51,605 bases of DNA from an uncultured Clostridia bacterium (GCA_947177735.1 CAMWVP010000006.1:1-51605), one strand, 5' to 3'. Shown: positions 25,599 through 33,777, numbered from the stretch's first letter. The notes: a model not told the origin generated them from the letters alone. Numbers and translations: made by a program.

Positions 25599-26654
25599 TT
25601 AATAGAGTGATACGTTGGACGCTTTGCGCGCAATGGAGTTAGCGCCGATAACCAACAACATTCCGATAACGTTGTTCAGCATTTCCGCTGCCGTCGAAAT
25701 TCCGATCAGACCGCTGCTGCCCATGCCGTATCTGTTTGCAAAGGTCGAAACTACGTCCGCCGTCATATATGTGTTGACGTTGTACAAAAGGAGAACCTTT
25801 TCGTAGCCTATGCTGAGAAGCGAGCCTATTCTCGTGATAAGCATAATGACGATAGTTGAGAGTATGCTCGGCAGTACGACGTACTTCATCTGCGCCATCT
25901 TGCCCGCGCCGTCTATCTGCGCCGCCTCGTAGCTCGTTGGCGAGATAGCGATTATTGCCGCGAAGAACACGATGCTGTCGTAACCCGCCGTCTCCCAGAT
26001 ACCGCTTATCTGGTAGATAGCCCTGAAGAACGACGGATCGTTCAAAAGACCCTTCTGCGCTACTTCCTCAGTGATAAGACCGAGCTTCATCATAAGCTGC
26101 GAAACGATACCCGGGTTCGAGAAGGTGGAGCCCTGCTTTACGAGCATCATTACCAGAGACGTCATTACAACCGTCGACATAAACTTCGGCAGATATGTAA
26201 CCACCTGGAGAATGCTTCGCATAATGTTGGAGCGCACCTCGTTGAAGAACAGCGCAATGATGATAGGCATCGGGAAGCCGAAGCACAGTCCGTAGAAGCT
26301 CAGCAGGAACGTGTTTCTGAAAGCTCTCCAGAAATATAGCGATTTCTCATCGGCACCCGCGAACAGCGTCCTGAAGTTCGAGAAGCCGCAGAAATACTGA
26401 TTGGCAACGGACTTTACCGGGTCGTCCACCTTAAAGCAGCCCAGCAGCTCGTACATCGGCAGGTAGCGCCAGAACAGGAACACAAGGATCATCGGGACAA
26501 GCATAAGATACAGCCGCCAGTCCTTTATGACCGCCTTCAGCACGTTCAGCCAATAATGCTTCTCGACATCATCGCGAACGGCCTGTTCCGGATTTTCGAT
26601 GTAGACGCCGCGTTCTTCATCGAAGATCAAATAGTCGGAAACGTTCATTTGCAT
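25599..26654 (-). CDS. CUT1 sugar importer permease, LplB-like
   Basis: 351 residues with six membrane helices preceded by an unusually long hydrophilic N-terminus of about 48 residues (DEERGVYIENPEQAVRDD). The ATPase-docking loop is EAAQIDGAGKMAQMKYVVLP. The family-typical ending NSIARKASNVSLY is present. AGGAGG lies eight bases before the ATG at 26654. It is paired with the LplC-like permease encoded directly downstream. The N-terminal extension is longer than in B. subtilis LplB and could contact other operon proteins (inference). Confidence 0.94.
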   Translation of the reverse strand: MQMNVSDYLIFDEERGVYIENPEQAVRDDVEKHYWLNVLKAVIKDWRLYLMLVPMILVFLFWRYLPMYELLGCFKVDDPVKSVANQYFCGFSNFRTLFAGADEKSLYFWRAFRNTFLLSFYGLCFGFPMPIIIALFFNEVRSNIMRSILQVVTYLPKFMSTVVMTSLVMMLVKQGSTFSNPGIVSQLMMKLGLITEEVAQKGLLNDPSFFRAIYQISGIWETAGYDSIVFFAAIIAISPTSYEAAQIDGAGKMAQMKYVVLPSILSTIVIMLITRIGSLLSIGYEKVLLLYNVNTYMTADVVSTFANRYGMGSSGLIGISTAAEMLNNVIGMLLVIGANSIARKASNVSLY

Positions 26655-26701
26655 CTTAGAAACCTCCTAGTAAATGAAATTAGCGGGCTATACTGCCCAT
26701 T

Positions 26702-27292
26702 TCATTCAAAATCATCATGGAGCTGCTCACGCCTGCGCTCCGATTCGGTGCGTATCAGATACGCCCTCTGATCCTCAAACAGTCCGTCTATCCTGCGCGA
26801 GATCAGAACCACCACTTCCGCGAATACCAGCGAAAGTGAATCCATCGTAAAGAACATCAGCAGCGAATTTATCGGTTCGCCAAAGCACAGGCTCACCAGC
26901 CCTCTTCCGAGCTGCGCGCCCGCGAAGGCGATCGCCGTAAACGCTATCGTCAGCGGAACGCTTGCCTTTACCTTTGCCTTGCCGAGCGCCTTAAACATCA
27001 CCAGCGCTATAAGCGCCAGACAGTTTCCGGCGCAGTACACCACATACTGCTGAACCGTCGCTCCCGACGCTATGCAGAACGCCAGCCCGCCGATCAGCGC
27101 GTGTACAGCGGCGAAGCCGCCCCACCGCATCATCACTATACAGATAATAGCGATGCTCGGCGACAGCGCGTACAGTTCCCCGGGAAACCACGTATTCGCA
27201 GCCTTGGCGGTAAGCGTCTCGGCTGCGAACAGAATAAACGCCATTATCCCGAGATCGATTGCTCTGTACTGTCCAAAACTTATATTATTCAT
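26702..27292 (-). CDS. Six-helix membrane protein, ECF S-component-like (importer-operon protein 1)
   Basis: 196 residues. Hydrophobic helices near 12-30, 40-58, 60-78, 82-103, 110-130 and 140-165, then a charged cytosolic tail of about 30 residues (RRIDGLFEDQRAYLIRTESE). The number and size of helices resemble substrate-binding S components of ECF vitamin importers, but I see no diagnostic motif, so the family is uncertain. It is the first gene of the importer operon, 47 bases before the LplB-like gene, and its leader contains the double palindrome at 27344-27401. The ribosome site is weak (GGGA), so it may be translated poorly. Confidence 0.72.
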   Translation of the reverse strand: MNNISFGQYRAIDLGIMAFILFAAETLTAKAANTWFPGELYALSPSIAIICIVMMRWGGFAAVHALIGGLAFCIASGATVQQYVVYCAGNCLALIALVMFKALGKAKVKASVPLTIAFTAIAFAGAQLGRGLVSLCFGEPINSLLMFFTMDSLSLVFAEVVVLISRRIDGLFEDQRAYLIRTESERRREQLHDDFE

Positions 27293-27343
27293 AGCTTAAA
27301 ATATTCCCGTCCTATCGGCAAACAGCCTGCCGGAAAATTCGAC

Positions 27344-27385
27344 TTCTTTATTGCACAATAACTAACGTTATTGTGCAATAAAGAA
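27344..27385. promoter_or_regulatory. Perfect 19-bp inverted repeat in the divergent control region
   Basis: Bases 27344-27362 (starting TTCTTTATTGCAC) and 27367-27385 are exact inverse complements around a 4-base loop TAAC. It is AT-rich and lies between the presumed minus-strand promoter and the first importer gene. It can be a protein-binding operator or an RNA hairpin in the leader. Confidence 0.75.
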
Positions 27386-27401
27386 TAGGGGTACCCCTAT
27401 T
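27384..27401. promoter_or_regulatory. 18-bp perfect palindrome AATAGGGGTACCCCTATT
   Basis: A fully symmetric sequence directly beside the 42-base inverted repeat, sharing two bases with it. The position, close downstream of the presumed minus-strand promoter at 27462-27491, fits an operator for a dimeric repressor. Confidence 0.7.
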
Positions 27402-27417
27402 CGCAAATACGCACAAA

Positions 27418-27629
27418 TGATTTCACAAAGTTCAAGGAATTTTGTGGGTTATCTACAAACTATTTTAACCTAAATAAACCCAAAAGTACAATACAAATAC
27501 AAGACTATTTATGCACTTTTCGGACATTAGCAATTTTCCTCCGAATTTCGTTTCTCCACAATTTCAACAAGCGTTGACTATTATCTACAAAAATTTGCCC
27601 CGTTATTGTTTGATTTTCACAAACTTTAA
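27418..27629. promoter_or_regulatory. Paired direct repeats in the divergent control region
   Basis: TTTCACAAAGTTCAA (27421-27435) recurs as TTTCACAAACTTTAA (27615-27629), and TTATCTACAAA occurs at 27449-27459 and 27581-27591. An inverted repeat TCAAC-AAGC-GTTGA lies at 27564-27577. These could be binding sites for the AraC-family regulator encoded at 28792, since such regulators bind direct repeats. The link is inference. Confidence 0.5.
27462..27491 (-). promoter_or_regulatory. Candidate promoter of the importer/pectin operon
   Basis: On the minus strand, TTGTAC (27486-27491) and TAAAAT (27462-27467) are separated by 18 bases. The match to sigma-A is moderate. It would give a leader of roughly 160 bases containing both palindromes. 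Confidence 0.45.
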
Positions 27630-27638
27630 CATTACTTA

Positions 27639-27668
27639 TTGAAAAAAGGAGCTATAACATAGTATAAT
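27639..27668 (+). promoter_or_regulatory. Promoter of the pectinesterase gene
   Basis: TTGAAA (27639-27644), an 18-base spacer and a perfect TATAAT (27663-27668), about 50 bases before the GTG start at 27719. Confidence 0.78.
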
Positions 27669-27718
27669 CGAAATCAGAGGAAAACATAACTTTTTCGGTC
27701 ATAAAGGAGTGAAAAATT

Positions 27719-28630
27719 GTGAAAGAAATAACAGTCTCGCCAAAAGACAGTCTCGCGGAGATACTCAAAACCGTTTCCCCGCACACACGGATACGTTTGT
27801 CCGAGGGCGTTTACAGAGAAAAGCTCGAGATATCCGTTTCCGACATAGAGCTTGTCGGAGCGGGCGCGGACAAAACGGTCATCGTCTACGACGACTACGC
27901 CAAAAAGCCCGATGAGCTCGGCAGAGAGTACAACACATTCCGCACCTACACCGTTGCCGTCACCGCTCCTCGCGTCCGTTTTGAACGTCTCACTGTCGAG
28001 AACGACTCGCTCAAGCCCGAGGAAAAAGGGCAGGAGGTCGCGCTCACGGTCTATGCCGACGAGTTCACCGCCGAGGAATGCCGCTTCATTTCGACCCAGG
28101 ACACGATATTCTGCGGTCCGCTGCCGCCCGATCTTATCGAAAGATACAACGGCTTCCTTAAAGACGAGCTCCGCGCGGAGGGCTTCTCGCGTCAGATATA
28201 CAGGAACTGCCTCATCGCCGGCACCGTTGATTTTATTTTCGGCTGCGCCGACGCGCTGTTTGAAAACTGCGAGGTAAAGTCGCTTTACGACGTCAGAGGT
28301 CACGGCTACACCACCGCTCCCGCGCATTCCTTAGAGCAAGAGATCGGCTTTGTGTTCGACCGCTGCCGTTTTACGCGCGACCCGCAAACTGCCGACGGCT
28401 CGGTATTTCTCGCGAGACCCTGGCGCGACTACGGTAAGTGCTCTTTCATCAACTGTGCCTACGACGCGCACATAGCCGCCGAGGGCTTTGACAAATGGAA
28501 TGACACCGAGCGCGACAAGACGGCGCGCTTTTCGGAGTACGGCGCTGACCGCAGCGGCAGAGTGCCATGGAGCCGCGAGCTGACCGATACCGAAAAAAAT
28601 ACCCTGCTCGATTTCTTTGCGGGGCACTGA
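27719..28630 (+). CDS. CE8 pectin methylesterase without signal peptide
   Basis: 303 residues starting at GTG (AAAGGAG nine bases upstream). It removes methyl groups from galacturonan, making substrate for GH28. Right-handed beta-helix with the family landmarks EGVYREK (29-35), Q105 in GQEVALT, STQDTIF with Q127 and D128 (acid/base), GTVDFIFG with D171 (nucleophile), and ARPWRDYG with R233 and W235. No signal peptide is visible, so it should act in the cytosol on imported, still methylated oligomers. It is divergent from the importer operon and shares its control region. Confidence 0.94.
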   Translation: MKEITVSPKDSLAEILKTVSPHTRIRLSEGVYREKLEISVSDIELVGAGADKTVIVYDDYAKKPDELGREYNTFRTYTVAVTAPRVRFERLTVENDSLKPEEKGQEVALTVYADEFTAEECRFISTQDTIFCGPLPPDLIERYNGFLKDELRAEGFSRQIYRNCLIAGTVDFIFGCADALFENCEVKSLYDVRGHGYTTAPAHSLEQEIGFVFDRCRFTRDPQTADGSVFLARPWRDYGKCSFINCAYDAHIAAEGFDKWNDTERDKTARFSEYGADRSGRVPWSRELTDTEKNTLLDFFAGH

Positions 28631-28684
28631 TGTAAACCATTACATCTCCGATTTAGATTATATCACATATTGCGGTTTATTTCA

Positions 28685-28730
28685 ACCGGTTTTTGGGAAG
28701 ATTGTTGAAAATAACCAAATTCCCACCGGT
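28685..28730 (+). other. Stem-loop in the 161-base gap before the AraC-family gene
   Basis: ACCGGT (28685-28690) with GGGAA pairs with TTCCC-ACCGGT (28720-28730), with a four-T bulge. A smaller stem GATGTAA/TTACATC (28629-28646) overlaps the pectinesterase stop. They may weaken read-through from the esterase into the regulator gene. No clear separate promoter was found. Confidence 0.45.
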
Positions 28731-28791
28731 CAATTAGGGCATATTACTATTGCGGCGAGTGTAAACAAGTTACAGACGAAAGGCGGAGTTT

Positions 28792-29550
28792 ATGAACGAT
28801 ATTACTTACGTAGGCAGAAATCTGATAACCTTTTCAATGCATCTGCATTCCCATGAGAACTGGGAGCTGATCTACTGCACGGGCGGCTGCGGGGAATTTG
28901 TGTTCAACGACGTTACCACAAAATACACCGTCGGAGACATCGTAGTCATTCCGCCGGAAATACCCCACACCAACAACAGCGAGCAGGGCTTCACCAACAT
29001 ACATATCAACATAACCGACGCGACCCTGCCGTTCAAGACCCCCATAGTCATCTCCGACGACAGCGACAATCACATACTGAACTCGTTTAACGACGCGTTC
29101 TACTATTTCAACAGCAAGATCAACAACAAGCAGCTCATAATCGCGGCGTTCGGCAACCTTATCGTCAACTATGTAATAGCGTTCCAGAGCACCAAGCCCC
29201 TGCGCAACGTTATAGGCGCGATAAAAAGCAACATAATGCAGAACTTCACCGACTGCGACTATGAACTGGACACATATTTAAAGACTATACCGTTCAGCTA
29301 TGACTATCTGCGCAAGCTGTTCAAGAGCGAGATGGGGATGACCCCGCACAACTATCTCGTCAGCCTGCGTATGCAGATGGCGGAAAAGCTGCTATGCTCG
29401 ACGAACGGCGACGAGCAGAACATATCCCAGATAGCATACGTATGCGGTTTCGCCGAGCCGCTGTACTTCTCGCGCGTGTTCAAGAAGAATTTCGGGTGCT
29501 CGCCAAAGCACTACGCGATGAAAATGCAGCGCAGGAAATCCGACGATTAG
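28792..29550 (+). CDS. AraC-family transcriptional regulator
   Basis: 252 residues. The N-terminal cupin sensor (about 1-95) has HLHSHENWELIYCTGGCGEF and VIPPEIPHTN, typical of sugar-sensing AraC proteins. The C-terminal double helix-turn-helix (about 150-250) ends with ISQIAYVCGFAEPLYFSRVFKKNFGCSPKHY, the family signature region. It very probably controls the divergent pectin genes, since it is encoded next to the esterase and near repeated sequences in the control region. Ligand unknown; a uronate or oligogalacturonide is the natural guess. GGCGGAG precedes the start. Confidence 0.92.
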   Translation: MNDITYVGRNLITFSMHLHSHENWELIYCTGGCGEFVFNDVTTKYTVGDIVVIPPEIPHTNNSEQGFTNIHINITDATLPFKTPIVISDDSDNHILNSFNDAFYYFNSKINNKQLIIAAFGNLIVNYVIAFQSTKPLRNVIGAIKSNIMQNFTDCDYELDTYLKTIPFSYDYLRKLFKSEMGMTPHNYLVSLRMQMAEKLLCSTNGDEQNISQIAYVCGFAEPLYFSRVFKKNFGCSPKHYAMKMQRRKSDD

Positions 29551-29612
29551 CTTTCCGTATTCCGTTCCGAGCGCTGTTCCGCCCGTGATCTCAATTTTGG
29601 ATTTATATTACG

Positions 29613-29646
29613 ATCCGCCGTAAAGCCCGAGCGCTTTGCGGCGGAT
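29613..29646. terminator. Stem-loop between convergent AraC-family and membrane protein genes
   Basis: ATCCGCCGTAAAGC (29613-29626) pairs with GCTTTGCGGCGGAT (29633-29646) with one G-U-type mismatch and a six-base loop. The T-runs on both sides are poor, so termination efficiency is uncertain, but the position between convergent genes fits. Confidence 0.6.
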
Positions 29647-29701
29647 TTGGTATTGCCTCCCCCGGCGTTTGCTAACGGGTAGCGCCACGCGGAAAACCGG
29701 T

Positions 29702-30268
29702 CTATTTGTACATTATCTTGTCCGGATTAAACTTGTCCTTATACCCCACCCAGAATCCAAGCTGCGTAACAACGGGAATAAGAGCGTAGTACAGCAGCAT
29801 AAAAACCGGGAACAGCACGCTCATACTCTCTACGCGGCTCGTCTGCGAGACCAGCGACTCCGCGCGCGGTGTGAACGTCAGCACGAGCGGATAGGCGCTG
29901 CCCGAGATAAACTGGTAAATTATCAGGTTGTCCTGCTCCGGGAAAAAGAGCTTGTTCGCCAGCAGAAACACCGTCGGCGCAGCAGCGAACACGAACATTA
30001 TAAGCCCGATCGCTATCCAGCGGTACTTCACCTCACTGTCGACGCGCCCGAGCTTTACAAGGCTGTGCTCCCGCGCGCCGTTTCTCCACGCCGCCGTGAA
30101 TACCAACGAGAAAAAAATGATCGCCGAACAGCCGACGGCTATCGTCTTTACGATCATATTGCTGCCGAAAACAAAAACGGCGACCGTCATAACAAGGCAA
30201 AGGACGTTGCCGAGAACGACATAGCCCAGACCCTTTAATGTCAGAATACCAAAGCTTTCTCTTTTCAT
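29702..30268 (-). CDS. Integral membrane protein of unknown function
   Basis: 188 residues from the ATG at 30268, chosen because AAAGGTCG lies eight bases upstream; the longer frame to 30334 has no such site. Hydrophobic helices near 13-33, 38-60, 85-106, 118-134 and 153-175, so about five. No family recognised. The helix count and size resemble the small membrane proteins of the importer operon, but it lies outside that operon, convergent to the AraC-family gene. A function cannot be given. Confidence 0.75.
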   Translation of the reverse strand: MKRESFGILTLKGLGYVVLGNVLCLVMTVAVFVFGSNMIVKTIAVGCSAIIFFSLVFTAAWRNGAREHSLVKLGRVDSEVKYRWIAIGLIMFVFAAAPTVFLLANKLFFPEQDNLIIYQFISGSAYPLVLTFTPRAESLVSQTSRVESMSVLFPVFMLLYYALIPVVTQLGFWVGYKDKFNPDKIMYK

Positions 30269-30362
30269 AATTCGACCTTTATTTATCCTATTGGAATTTT
30301 TTGGGAGTAATATTTTCGTGCCGCCTGCCAACAATAAGCTAAAACGAAAGTGAGGAATTTAT

Positions 30363-30806
30363 ATGGCAAACTTTAAGAACAAGCAGAGCGCGGAAATTCT
30401 CGAGAGCGTTTACCGCAACGCTCAGATGGCGTATGAGGCGGGCTCGGACGTGCTCAAGCGCTGCAAGAACAACGTGCTCAGGCAGGAGCTCTCCGCGCAG
30501 GTGTCGCGGTATAAAAACGTCGCCGGAAAGGCTCGGCAGGAGCTCGCGCGGCGCGGCGAGCCCGCACGTCAGGTTCCTCCATACGCGAAAACGATGGCGA
30601 AGATGGGCATCGCCATGAAGACGGCCAAAAATCAAAGCACCGCAAATCTCGCGCGGATAATGATGCGCGGCACAACCATGGGCATAATCGATATGCAGCA
30701 CGCCGTAAACCGCTCGCACGCCGCCGAGAGCAGGATACGAGAAAGCGCCGAACGCCTGCTTGACCGCGAACAGGACTTTTGCGAGAGCCTTAAGAGGTAC
30801 CTGTGA
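30363..30806 (+). CDS. Small all-helical protein, possibly ferritin-like fold
   Basis: 147 residues, rich in Ala, Arg, Lys and Met, with long amphipathic helices and no hydrophobic segment. The pattern of four helices and the ending (ESAERLLDREQDFCESLKRYL) resembles the ferritin-like DUF2383-type proteins, but no metal motif (ExxH) is visible. GAGGAAT precedes the start. It is transcribed away from the membrane protein gene at 29702. The 84 bases after it are GC-rich with imperfect hairpins and separate it from a convergent gene. Confidence 0.65.
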   Translation: MANFKNKQSAEILESVYRNAQMAYEAGSDVLKRCKNNVLRQELSAQVSRYKNVAGKARQELARRGEPARQVPPYAKTMAKMGIAMKTAKNQSTANLARIMMRGTTMGIIDMQHAVNRSHAAESRIRESAERLLDREQDFCESLKRYL

Positions 30807-30890
30807 GACGACCCGTAACCGAGAATATACCCTGCGACATCCGGGCGGGTCGCGGGAAGTCCGCGCGTTCGCCCGTCGGGAGCCCGCAGT

Positions 30891-31685
30891 CTATTCGCCC
30901 TCCGGAGGATTGACGATATTTCCCTCAATGATATTCCGCAGCACTATATGCGCGCGTTCCCGCTGCTCGTCGGCGTGTTTCTGATTGCCCGACGCCGAGG
31001 GATATTCGCGCCTTAAATAGATGTTGATCGTGTCGGGGCAGGTGTCCCAGCGCGCCTTCTTGTGCAGCTCCGTCGTGTTAATGTGCAGCCCAACGCCGTT
31101 AAAAAGCTCGCTGTCCGAAAAGTACCCGGACAAGTCCTCGAACAGATCCTCCTTCAGCCCGTCAGCCTCGTAGAGCTGCCGCCATAATCCCTCGTCTCCG
31201 ATAAATATCTGACTGTCCCCCGTGTAGACCTCGGAGGAGAACTTCATCGACTGTGCGCTGTTATAGTCCGCCGCTGTGCTGGTAAACGACATATCTATAA
31301 AGTTGATACCTACTTTCACGTATCCGTTTTCGTCAAAGTCGGGGCAGTACATCGCGAGGGCTTCCTCGAGATCGCTGTTTCGCCATGCCAGCTCCGACTC
31401 TGCGGAGGTCGATATCACCAGCACGTACAGATCGTTCTTCTTCCGCGTGATCAGCTGCACGGTCATGAAGACCGCCAGCGCTCCCAGAAATCCCCACAGC
31501 AGTATGAACACCTTGTTGTGATAGACAAAGTTCTTGAACTTTGCCCAGCCGTGCAGCTCGGGTATCTCGACGTAGCCCGTCTCGGGGATAAGCTCGCTTT
31601 CCTCGATTATGCCCTGCTTCATTTTGAGCAGCTCGATATACTCCTGATGCGCCCTGCGCTGCCTCTCGTCTTCCTTTTTTGACAT
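30891..31685 (-). CDS. Single-pass membrane protein of unknown function
   Basis: 264 residues. A charged N-terminal region of about 55 residues (KKEDERQRRAHQEYIELLKM) is followed by one hydrophobic helix (about 57-78, VFILLWGFLGALAVFMTVQLI) and then a soluble domain of about 180 residues, rich in acidic and aromatic residues, probably outside the cell. No motif recognised. It lies downstream of lysS with a hairpin between, so it may be a separate unit. Confidence 0.75.
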   Translation of the reverse strand: MSKKEDERQRRAHQEYIELLKMKQGIIEESELIPETGYVEIPELHGWAKFKNFVYHNKVFILLWGFLGALAVFMTVQLITRKKNDLYVLVISTSAESELAWRNSDLEEALAMYCPDFDENGYVKVGINFIDMSFTSTAADYNSAQSMKFSSEVYTGDSQIFIGDEGLWRQLYEADGLKEDLFEDLSGYFSDSELFNGVGLHINTTELHKKARWDTCPDTINIYLRREYPSASGNQKHADEQRERAHIVLRNIIEGNIVNPPEGE

Positions 31686-31706
31686 ATCTTTTTCTCCATT
31701 GTTATA

Positions 31707-31737
31707 TTCCCCGCCGCCTGTTCCGGGCAGCGGGGAA
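31707..31737. terminator. GC-rich stem-loop downstream of lysS
   Basis: TTCCCCGC (31707-31714) pairs with GCGGGGAA (31730-31737), with further pairing inside the loop (CGCC/GGGC). It lies 43 bases after the lysS stop. The minus strand continues TATAAC, so it is not a classical T-run terminator. Confidence 0.55.
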
Positions 31738-31779
31738 CGCTTTTGTTCTCGAATAGAAATTAAATGCCCGCGCCGTTGA

Positions 31780-33288
31780 TCAGAAATTCGGCCGCATCGT
31801 CGGGAACAGCAGAACGTCGCGAATGCTCGCCGAATCCGTCAGCAGCATTACAAGTCTGTCAAAGCCGAAGCCCAGACCGCCCGTAGGAGGCAGACCGTAT
31901 TCCAGCGCGGTGATGAAGTCCTCGTCTACCTGCGCGTCGTTGCCGCCCTGAGCGCGTTTTGCGGCTACCTGCTTGACGAAACGATCCTTCTGATCGAGCG
32001 GGTCGTTAAGCTCCGAGAACGCGTTGCCGAATTCCATACCGTTTATGAAATACTCAAAGCGCTCCGTAAATGCCGGGAACTCGGGCTTTCTCTTGGCGAG
32101 CGGAGAGTTCTCAACGGGGTAATCGTAAATTACCGTAGGCTGAATAAGCTTGTCCTCAACGAACGCCTCAAAGAACGCGATAAGCACGTGACCCTTCGTA
32201 CTGTTCGCGTCAACGCCGTCCTCGACGCCCTTTGCCTTTGCGCAGGCGCGCGCGTCCTCGTCCGTTGCCCAATCGTTGTAGTCGACTCCCGCGTACTTCT
32301 TGACCGCCTCAATCATTGTAAGGCGCTCCCACGGCTTTCCGACCGCGATCTCCTTGCCCTGATAGGTCACGGTGTCGGTGCCGCATACGTTGAGGGTTAC
32401 CGTCCTGTACAGGTCCTCGATAAGATCCATCATATCGAAATAGTTGATGTACGCCTGATACATCTCTATCGTGGTAAACTCGGGATTGTGGGTGGAGTCC
32501 ATACCCTCGTTGCGGAAGATGCGCCCTACCTCGTATACTTTGTCAAAGCCTCCGACGATCAGCCGCTTTAAGTACAGCTCGGTCTCGATGCGAAGGTACA
32601 TATCGATATCCAACGCGTTGTGATGTGTCTTGAACGGTCTCGCCGCCGCGCCTATCTCCAGCGGCAGCAGCACGGGCGTGTCCACCTCGACATATCCGTG
32701 ACCGTCGAGGAACCTGCGTATCTCCGACAGGATTCTCGAGCGCTTTACGAAAACGTCCTTGACCTCGGGATTGGCGATAAGATCGAGATAGCGCTTTCTG
32801 TAACGCTCCTCCTTATCCTTAAGACCGTGCCACTTTTCGGGCAGCGGCAGCAGCGACTTGGACAGCAGCGTTATCTCCTTGGCGTGAACCGAAATCTCGC
32901 CCGTTTTCGTCTTGAACACATAGCCCTTAACGCCTATGATATCCCCCAAGTCCCACTTCTTGAACTCGGCGAATCTGTCCTCGCCCACGCCGTCTATGCG
33001 CACATAGACCTGCATTCTGTCCGAGCTGTCGCGAACGTCGAAAAAGCTCGCCTTGCCCATGATCCTGCGCGACATCATTCGTCCCGCGATAACGACATCC
33101 TTATTCTCCAGCTCCTCGAAACGCCCGCGTATCTCGCTATTATATATATCCACGGGGAACTTTGTGATGGTATACGGATCCTTACCCGCCGCCTTCAGCC
33201 CCTGCAGCTTTTCAAGGCGCACTCGATGCTGTTCGTCGAGCTCCTCCTGCGACATTTCCTCGTTTACCTGCTCGTTTATATTATCCAT
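31780..33288 (-). CDS. lysS: Lysyl-tRNA synthetase, class II
   Basis: 502 residues, full length. It charges tRNA-Lys with lysine. The N-terminal OB-fold anticodon domain (about 55-160) is followed by the class II core. Motif 2 reads VYEVGRIFRNEGMDSTHNPEF and motif 3 is GLGFGFDRLVMLLT, where most homologues have GIGIDR; the F for I changes are conservative. It begins six bases after the greA stop, so greA-lysS form an operon, a common arrangement in Firmicutes. Confidence 0.97.
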   Translation of the reverse strand: MDNINEQVNEEMSQEELDEQHRVRLEKLQGLKAAGKDPYTITKFPVDIYNSEIRGRFEELENKDVVIAGRMMSRRIMGKASFFDVRDSSDRMQVYVRIDGVGEDRFAEFKKWDLGDIIGVKGYVFKTKTGEISVHAKEITLLSKSLLPLPEKWHGLKDKEERYRKRYLDLIANPEVKDVFVKRSRILSEIRRFLDGHGYVEVDTPVLLPLEIGAAARPFKTHHNALDIDMYLRIETELYLKRLIVGGFDKVYEVGRIFRNEGMDSTHNPEFTTIEMYQAYINYFDMMDLIEDLYRTVTLNVCGTDTVTYQGKEIAVGKPWERLTMIEAVKKYAGVDYNDWATDEDARACAKAKGVEDGVDANSTKGHVLIAFFEAFVEDKLIQPTVIYDYPVENSPLAKRKPEFPAFTERFEYFINGMEFGNAFSELNDPLDQKDRFVKQVAAKRAQGGNDAQVDEDFITALEYGLPPTGGLGFGFDRLVMLLTDSASIRDVLLFPTMRPNF

Positions 33289-33294
33289 TTTCTG

Positions 33295-33777
33295 TCAATC
33301 GTCCTTTCTTATCTCAAGAATCTTAAACTTGATAACGCCCGACGGAGTTTCAACGTCGACTACGTCTCCGACAGCGCCGCCCATGATAGCCGCGCCTATG
33401 GGAGCCTCGTCGGACATTTTGCCGCCGTTGATATCGGCCTCCTTGGTGCCGACCATTTTAAATTCCATCTCCTCGTCCATTTCCATATCGAGAATTTTAA
33501 CGGTCGTGCCTATACCCACCGTTTCGGTGGAGATATCCTCGTCGTCGATTATCTTAGCGTGCGCGAGAGTCTGCTCTATTTCGGTAATGCGCGACGCGAT
33601 GAGAGCCTGCTCGTTTTTCGCCTCGTCATACTCGCTGTTCTCGGACAGGTCGCCGAACGAGAGCGCTACTTTTATCTTCTCCGCTACTTCGCCGCTGAGA
33701 CGTGCCTTCAGCTTGCTCAGCTCGTCCTTGAGCTGCTGTTCGCCCTTGCGTGTTAATACAGTGATCGGTTTGTTCAT
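33295..33777 (-). CDS. greA: Transcription elongation factor GreA
   Basis: 160 residues from the ATG at 33777, which has AAGGAGG five bases upstream; the longer frame extends into repeat A3 and is rejected. The N-terminal coiled coil (about 1-75, EQQLKDELSKLKA) with the acidic tip DLSENSEYDEAK, and the C-terminal FKBP-like domain, match GreA. It rescues stalled RNA polymerase by stimulating transcript cleavage. Encoded just upstream of lysS. Confidence 0.96.
   Translation of the reverse strand: MNKPITVLTRKGEQQLKDELSKLKARLSGEVAEKIKVALSFGDLSENSEYDEAKNEQALIASRITEIEQTLAHAKIIDDEDISTETVGIGTTVKILDMEMDEEMEFKMVGTKEADINGGKMSDEAPIGAAIMGGAVGDVVDVETPSGVIKFKILEIRKDD

Noticed and set aside
27719-28630. Secreted pectinesterase
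   Set aside because: The N-terminus is hydrophilic and the GTG start with AAAGGAG leaves no room for a signal peptide.
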